Assembly (NCBI GenBank): GCA_026986935.1
Contig: JALSNP010000059.1
Location: forward strand, 1 to 9,748
Source: Pyrodictiaceae archaeon
GTDB taxonomy: Archaea > Thermoproteota > Thermoprotei_A > Sulfolobales > Pyrodictiaceae
Direction of reading: 5' to 3'
Length of the DNA: 9,748 bases
Shown: in pieces, positions 6,621-9,748 of the stretch
Layout of the letters: each line of letters begins with the position of its first letter
Numbering within the stretch: position 1 is the stretch's first letter
The notes under the pieces: generated by a model
Told to the model about the DNA's origin: nothing
Databases searched by the model: none
What the model saw: the letters and a program-made list of their open reading frames with translations, nothing else
Made by a program: the position numbers and the translations under genes

Positions 6621-7558
6621 TACTTCTTAGTAGCTATGGCGAAGAGGATATCACGCTCAGTGATGATGCCCACTAACTGGCCATCATGAACAACTAGTAG
6701 GCTACTTACACCTTTTTCACGCATAAGGGTCGCTGCATCACCGACATCGGCATCGGGGCCTATTGTTACATAGCCGCTCAGCCCGACAAGCTTTACAGGG
6801 GCTTTTAGAGCCTCATTGATATCGCTTCCCTCTATGTATCTAAACACGTCGTGCGAGCCAAAGAATCTCACTATATCCTTTGCCGTCACCATGCCCCAGA
6901 CTTTTCCCTGCTCTATTATCGGTAGCCGCCTTATCCCATACTTTATCATAGTCTCTGCAGCGTCTTTTATACTAGCATTAGACTCTATCGTTATCACGTT
7001 CTTAGTCATAACCTCTTCTACTTTCCGGCCAACTGTTTTCTCCGCAAGGTGCTCGACAAGATCGTGCTCAGTTATTATACCCCATAAGCTCATATCCTCA
7101 AACACTACTGGTAGAACACCGACGTTCTTTGTAACCATTGTCTCTATTATAGCCGCTAAAGTCTCTCTAACGGTTACAAAGACCGGGTTCGGGTTCATTA
7201 TTGATGACACGTGCTCCTTTAACAAGGCGGAGTATATGTTGCCTCCATGACGGTTAATTACTATGTTAAATAACTCTCCGCCTCCGAGATAGTTCACAAG
7301 ATCCGTTGCCGTTACCATGCCCTCCAGCTTCTCTTGCCCAGGCGAGACTACTGGTAGTGCTCTGACATTATAGCGCGTTATCTCCTCAGCGGTGCCAAGG
7401 ATTGTTGATGTCTTAGTTGTTGTGTATACCGGGCGCTTAGCAAGTATTTTTGCATCTTTCTCGCTACGGTATATCCTGTCACTAAAGTTTGGCTTCCCAT
7501 CACTCCTTAACCATCTTATTCCCTCTGGTCTCCTAGGAGGAACAACGTATCCCCTCAT
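6620..7558 (-). CDS. CBS-C: stand-alone protein with four intact CBS domains
   Basis: The protein is 312 residues from the ATG at 7556-7558. A basic N-terminal lead of about 30 residues (PPRRPEG...) precedes four CBS domains at about 35-90, 116-171, 180-234 and 254-310. All four keep the nucleotide signature: GMVTATD (T83/D86), GIITEHD (T163/D166), GMVTAKD (T225/D228) and GIITERD (T300/D303). Domains 2 and 3 start with the typical IMNPNP and VMTKN motifs. Of the four-domain proteins here, this is the only one with every site canonical, so it is the best candidate for an adenine-nucleotide sensor. An upstream in-frame TTG at 7564 is only one base from the GGGGGAG site, so the ATG (7 nt away) is preferred. 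The gene abuts an inverted repeat at its 3' end. No output domain is present. Confidence 0.91.
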   Translation of the reverse strand: MRGYVVPPRRPEGIRWLRSDGKPNFSDRIYRSEKDAKILAKRPVYTTTKTSTILGTAEEITRYNVRALPVVSPGQEKLEGMVTATDLVNYLGGGELFNIVINRHGGNIYSALLKEHVSSIMNPNPVFVTVRETLAAIIETMVTKNVGVLPVVFEDMSLWGIITEHDLVEHLAEKTVGRKVEEVMTKNVITIESNASIKDAAETMIKYGIRRLPIIEQGKVWGMVTAKDIVRFFGSHDVFRYIEGSDINEALKAPVKLVGLSGYVTIGPDADVGDAATLMREKGVSSLLVVHDGQLVGIITERDILFAIATKK

Positions 7559-7564
7559 AATCAA

Positions 7565-7573
7565 GCTCCCCCT
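7565..7573 (-). promoter_or_regulatory. Ribosome binding site deciding the CBS-C start
   Basis: The - strand reads AGGGGGAGC. GGGGGAG is about 7 nt from ATG at 7558 but only 1 nt from the TTG at 7564, so it selects the ATG. A weak TATA-like ATTAATC lies near 7598-7604. Confidence 0.55.
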
Positions 7574-7611
7574 CTGTCCCCTAGTACGGAGATAGTTACA
7601 TAGATTAATCC

Positions 7612-7628
7612 AAGGAGAATAAAAATAT
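7612..7628 (-). terminator. T-rich terminator candidate after CBS-D
   Basis: Five bases after the CBS-D stop (TAA, 7634-7636) the - strand reads ATATTTTTATTCTCCTT. Such T-rich tracts right after a stop commonly end transcription in Crenarchaeota. No hairpin precedes it. Confidence 0.45.
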
Positions 7629-7633
7629 GGTAC

Positions 7634-8374
7634 TTAGTGCTTAAGCCAGTAAGAGACTACATCGCTTCTATCAATAACTCCTACAAGCCTCTTATTATCA
7701 TCAACGACGTAGACCCTGCCTATATCCCTCTTCAGTATAAGCCTTGCTGCGTCAAGTAAAGTGCTCTCCTCGTGCAGGGTGATAGGAGGGGTTGACATAA
7801 CCTCCTGGACGAGGGGGCCTTTTCGATAGCTATCTGCCTCAAAGTCCGGCCTAGTATAGCCGTGTATGATTAAATCGTGCTCGGCAACGACACCGACTAT
7901 TACACCGTTCTTTACCACTGGTAGTGCCGCGAAACCGTGGCGGCGCATCAGCTGCCACACCCTGGGTACTGGCGTATCTGGCTCAACGTATACGATGTCG
8001 CGTTGCATAACCTCTGCTAGGGGGACTAGTAGCTCTTTCTCATAGTTCCCGACTATGTACCGGATAGCGTCCTCGAGCCCGAATACGCCTAGGTAGCGTA
8101 AACCATTATCTACTACCGGGGCATACCATTCATCAAGCCTGAGCATCTCCTTTAGGGCTGAGCGCACGCTATACGATGGGCTTAGAGCGATGCGGGGTGG
8201 GCTCATTAGGTCTTTTGCTCTCGCCTCTGTACGTGTCGACGATACTTCGAGCAGCGAGCTTCTCTTAACTAGCCCTGCGAGGCGGAGCTGGCGCTCATCC
8301 GTTACTACGGGTATTACCCTTAGTCTCTGCTCGCGCACGAGGCGTCTGAGGGAGCCTATGCTCTCGTCGGGCAA
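7634..8374 (-). CDS. CBS-D: stand-alone CBS-domain protein with degenerate sites; N-terminus probably longer
   Basis: From the first standard start (TTG, 8372-8374) the protein is 246 residues. It holds an incomplete first CBS domain (1-46) and three whole ones (about 53-108, 119-172 and 187-243). The reading frame stays open 16 codons further upstream and encodes EPRIVDLFSPRYPYV, which supplies the missing first strand and aligns with the start of CBS-A. The true start is therefore probably upstream, where only non-standard codons (CTG at 8422, ATA at 8410) exist. The nucleotide signature is lost throughout: domain 1 has K37/S40, domain 2 G99/D102, domain 3 A164/D167 and domain 4 D235/D238, none with the usual Thr. 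The fold-defining IPVV, LPVV and VYVV strands are kept. It may bind a different ligand or act structurally. The TTG has no ribosome binding site. Confidence 0.85.
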   Translation of the reverse strand: MPDESIGSLRRLVREQRLRVIPVVTDERQLRLAGLVKRSSLLEVSSTRTEARAKDLMSPPRIALSPSYSVRSALKEMLRLDEWYAPVVDNGLRYLGVFGLEDAIRYIVGNYEKELLVPLAEVMQRDIVYVEPDTPVPRVWQLMRRHGFAALPVVKNGVIVGVVAEHDLIIHGYTRPDFEADSYRKGPLVQEVMSTPPITLHEESTLLDAARLILKRDIGRVYVVDDNKRLVGVIDRSDVVSYWLKH

Positions 8375-8428
8375 TACGTAGGGGTATCTGGGGGAGAATA
8401 AGTCAACTATGCGTGGCTCCAGGCTCTA

Positions 8429-8432
8429 CACC
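8429..8432 (-). promoter_or_regulatory. Possible ribosome binding site for a CTG start of CBS-D
   Basis: The - strand reads GGTG, 6 nt before CTG at 8420-8422. The spacing equals that of CBS-A. The match is short, so this is suggestive only. Confidence 0.3.
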
Positions 8433-8465
8433 AGGTATTATAATTGTGTTGGGCTAGGTATTATA
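8433..8465 (-). promoter_or_regulatory. Duplicated TATAATACCT element upstream of CBS-D
   Basis: The ten bases TATAATACCT (- strand) occur twice, at 8465-8456 and 8442-8433, with a period of 23 bp (about two helical turns). The outer copy sits in the near-palindrome AGGTATTATACCT (8456-8468). As TATA boxes they would place transcription starts near 8436 and 8413. The outer one leaves a short leader before CTG 8422; the inner one starts within a few bases of ATA 8410. Confidence 0.5.
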
Positions 8466-8538
8466 CCTATAGACGAGTCATAGCAAGCGCTGGCTTCGAA
8501 ACAGCCTTATTGGCTCGTACCTAGCGGGTTACTACTCC

Positions 8539-8982
8539 CTAGGCCCGTATGTATAGTAGCTCTATAAGACCTGGAGCGTACTTTATGATATCACTGCGTG
8601 TTATTATACCGACAAGTCTATCATCTCTATCCACTACTGGTAAGTGGCCGATACGCTTCCTGCTCATAAGATCCGCTGCCGCTGATAGAGGCGCGTCCTC
8701 GTATATGGTTATAGGATTAGGTGTCATGACGTGTTTTACCAGCGTTGTTCGAGGATCAAGGCCCTTGGCAACAACCCTTCTAACTATATCGCCTTCGGTC
8801 AATATGCCTATTATAAGCCCCTTATCGTCTACAACAATGACGCTTCCTACATCGTTTTCAGCCATTTTACGAGCAGCATCCGCAACGGTTTCAGACGGCT
8901 TACAGGTTACGACGCGTGAGACCATCGCGTCAGATACTCTTAGCTCCTCAGCCTCCTCTGGCTGCGCCGAACCCTCACTCAT
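8539..8982 (-). CDS. CBS-E: compact two-CBS-domain protein (single Bateman module)
   Basis: The 147-residue protein is a single CBS pair, about 17-71 and 83-136, after an acidic lead (EEAEEL). Both nucleotide signatures are canonical: GILTEGD (T62/D65) and GIITRSD (T128/D131). Entry motifs DAMVSR and VMTPNP and the VGSVIVVDD and IGHLPVVDRD strands are typical. Stand-alone CBS pairs of this size are common in archaea and bacteria, and some crenarchaeal examples have been shown to bind AMP. The ATG at 8980-8982 is preceded by GGGTGCGTGAT, giving a usable ribosome binding site at about 5 nt. A TATA-like element lies upstream at 9041-9046. It is the first CBS gene after taw3 in transcription order, with a 95-bp gap. 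Likely role: a cytoplasmic adenylate sensor acting on a separate partner that is not identifiable here. Confidence 0.92.
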   Translation of the reverse strand: MSEGSAQPEEAEELRVSDAMVSRVVTCKPSETVADAARKMAENDVGSVIVVDDKGLIIGILTEGDIVRRVVAKGLDPRTTLVKHVMTPNPITIYEDAPLSAAADLMSRKRIGHLPVVDRDDRLVGIITRSDIIKYAPGLIELLYIRA

Positions 8983-9040
8983 TGCTTATCACGCACCCAG
9001 GGCTCTTTTTGGCCGTTTCCACAGTGGTAGCGAAAGAGAA

Positions 9041-9046
9041 ATTTAA
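9041..9046 (-). promoter_or_regulatory. Candidate TATA box of CBS-E
   Basis: The - strand reads CTTAAATTTC around TTAAAT, in an A/T-rich zone that also holds GATATAG. A start point near 9017-9019 would give a leader of about 35 nt. The 95-bp gap after taw3 contains nothing else recognisable. Confidence 0.4.
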
Positions 9047-9077
9047 GCTATATCCAATAAGGATAGATGAAGCGTAG

Positions 9078-9722
9078 TTATAGGAGCCTCATAGTCTTTG
9101 CCCTCTCTAAGGCGGGTCCCCATAGCCTAGGAGGTCTGCGTCTACGTAGAGCCTCCAACAGTCTCCTATTCCTCTCCTTTGCTTGTAGAAGAACCTTGTT
9201 AGCTATGGCGACTATGTCGCCTAGTTTCTCTAGACTCGCTACCATTGATTCCGGTGTGGCTAGTAATATATCAGCCCTGACACCAGTACGGAGCTCTACT
9301 AGTAGTGGCTGCCCTAGAACCATTATGCCGCTGTGCTTGAAGCCCGCCTCCCTAGCTATTCGGAGCACCTCTTCAGCCTCCTCAAAATCCTCTACATAGA
9401 CGTGGTAAATGGGCCCCTGGACGCTTAGCCACAGATTACTACTATGAGGCTTCAGCAACACTTCCTCGATCTCGCGCTTAGTCACCACACTGTGTTTCTT
9501 AAAAATAGTCATTGTCTCGTCTTTCGCCCAGGGATACTCGGCGTCGATCACGGTTACTCTACCAGAGCAACTGCTCTTAGTAAAACTCTTTGGTCTCAAA
9601 AAGAACTCGATAAGAACATCGAGTATATCTGTATCAAGGTAGCCTATTTCAAGATCTTCCCACAAGCGATGCCATGCAGCGATTTTCTGCTCCTCGAACG
9701 ACTCAGTACCCACTAGTGTCAC
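9078..9722 (-). CDS. taw3: tRNA(Phe) wybutosine-pathway N4-methyltransferase Taw3 (TYW3 family)
   Basis: The 214-residue protein matches Taw3/TYW3, which uses S-adenosylmethionine to methylate N4 of the tricyclic base at G37 of tRNA-Phe, after Trm5, Taw1 and Taw2 in the archaeal wyosine pathway. The family marker SSCSGRV is at 50-56, IFKKH at 73-77, LWLSVQGPIYHV at 97-108 and AREAGFKHSGI at 123-133; together these form the conserved core. The length is typical. The C-terminal ~40 residues are rich in Arg and Leu. The GTG start at 9720-9722 has GAGGAG 6 nt upstream (9729-9734). A TGA in another frame overlaps it as GTGA, suggesting translational coupling with an upstream gene whose end reads RRKG and lies mostly outside the window. 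The frame itself is open to the window edge, so a longer N-terminus cannot be fully excluded. Confidence 0.93.
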   Translation of the reverse strand: MTLVGTESFEEQKIAAWHRLWEDLEIGYLDTDILDVLIEFFLRPKSFTKSSCSGRVTVIDAEYPWAKDETMTIFKKHSVVTKREIEEVLLKPHSSNLWLSVQGPIYHVYVEDFEEAEEVLRIAREAGFKHSGIMVLGQPLLVELRTGVRADILLATPESMVASLEKLGDIVAIANKVLLQAKERNRRLLEALRRRRPPRLWGPALERAKTMRLL

Positions 9723-9748
9723 CCCTTTCTCCTCGACCAGCGACTCGG

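Noticed and set aside
6816..7250. 144-codon open frame on the + strand
   Set aside because: It is antisense to CBS-C, which has four clear CBS domains; no independent support.
4760..8982. CBS genes as a CRISPR, toxin-antitoxin or phage-defence locus
   Set aside because: No repeats of CRISPR type, no nuclease or toxin domain, and no integrase or insertion sequence in or beside the run. CBS domains alone do not support a defence call.
4760..8982. CBS genes as fragments of IMP dehydrogenase, CLC channels or MgtE transporters
   Set aside because: Each frame begins and ends with CBS domains plus short tails. No barrel or membrane segments remain in any frame between them, so they are not broken pieces of such proteins.
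8549..9046. 165-codon open frame on the + strand
   Set aside because: It lies antisense across the whole of CBS-E, whose domain motifs are unmistakable. Its product is Ser/Thr-rich low-complexity sequence typical of a shadow frame.
9067..9399. 110-codon open frame on the + strand
   Set aside because: It is antisense to the conserved core of taw3; composition is that of a shadow frame.
1..9748. tRNA or rRNA genes
   Set aside because: No T-loop GGTTCRA with matching acceptor and D-arm sequence was found in the gaps, and no rRNA-like stretch was seen.

Overview
The window looks like chromosomal DNA of a hyperthermophilic crenarchaeon, probably in or near the Desulfurococcales (Pyrodictiaceae-like). 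This rests on: wybutosine gene taw3; the long RecD-like TmcA form; heavy use of AGG/AGA, ATA and CTA codons; TATA-box promoters; GGAGGTGAT-type ribosome binding sites; and many GTG/TTG starts. Genus assignment is inference.

Left part (1-3130, + strand). The C-terminal end of a biotin-dependent acyl-CoA carboxyltransferase is followed 27 bp later by tmcA, the tRNA cytidine acetyltransferase. After 18 bp comes an unrecognised secreted or membrane-anchored protein. The three probably form one transcription unit. The last gene overlaps by 41 bp, tail to tail, with the next gene on the - strand.

Middle part (3090-4763, mostly - strand). A VTT/DedA-like multi-pass membrane protein lies downstream of a Mut7-C (PIN-like) RNase-family protein with a zinc ribbon. 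A pair of tandem 19-20 bp repeats precedes the RNase gene. A possible 44-residue basic small protein lies on the + strand in the gap before the next gene.

Right part (4760-8982, - strand). Five consecutive genes encode proteins made only of CBS domains: about 18 domains in 4.2 kb, with no catalytic or DNA-binding domain visible. They are named here CBS-A (4760-5560), CBS-B (5670-6560), CBS-C (6620-7558), CBS-D (7634-8374, N-terminus longer than any standard start allows) and CBS-E (8539-8982). Gaps of 60-130 bp hold candidate promoters, so these look like separately controlled genes rather than one tight operon. The nucleotide-contacting T-x-x-D signature is intact in every domain of C and E, partly kept in A and B, and absent in D. 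This suggests a mix of sensing and structural subunits. The cluster is the most unusual content of the window.

Far right (9078-9722, - strand). taw3 encodes the N4-methyltransferase of wybutosine synthesis at tRNA-Phe position 37. It probably overlaps the end of a further upstream gene by 4 bp. RNA-modification genes therefore flank the CBS cluster on both sides, with an RNase-family gene between. No tRNA, rRNA, CRISPR, insertion sequence or integrase was seen, and no gene-free stretch exceeds 300 bases.
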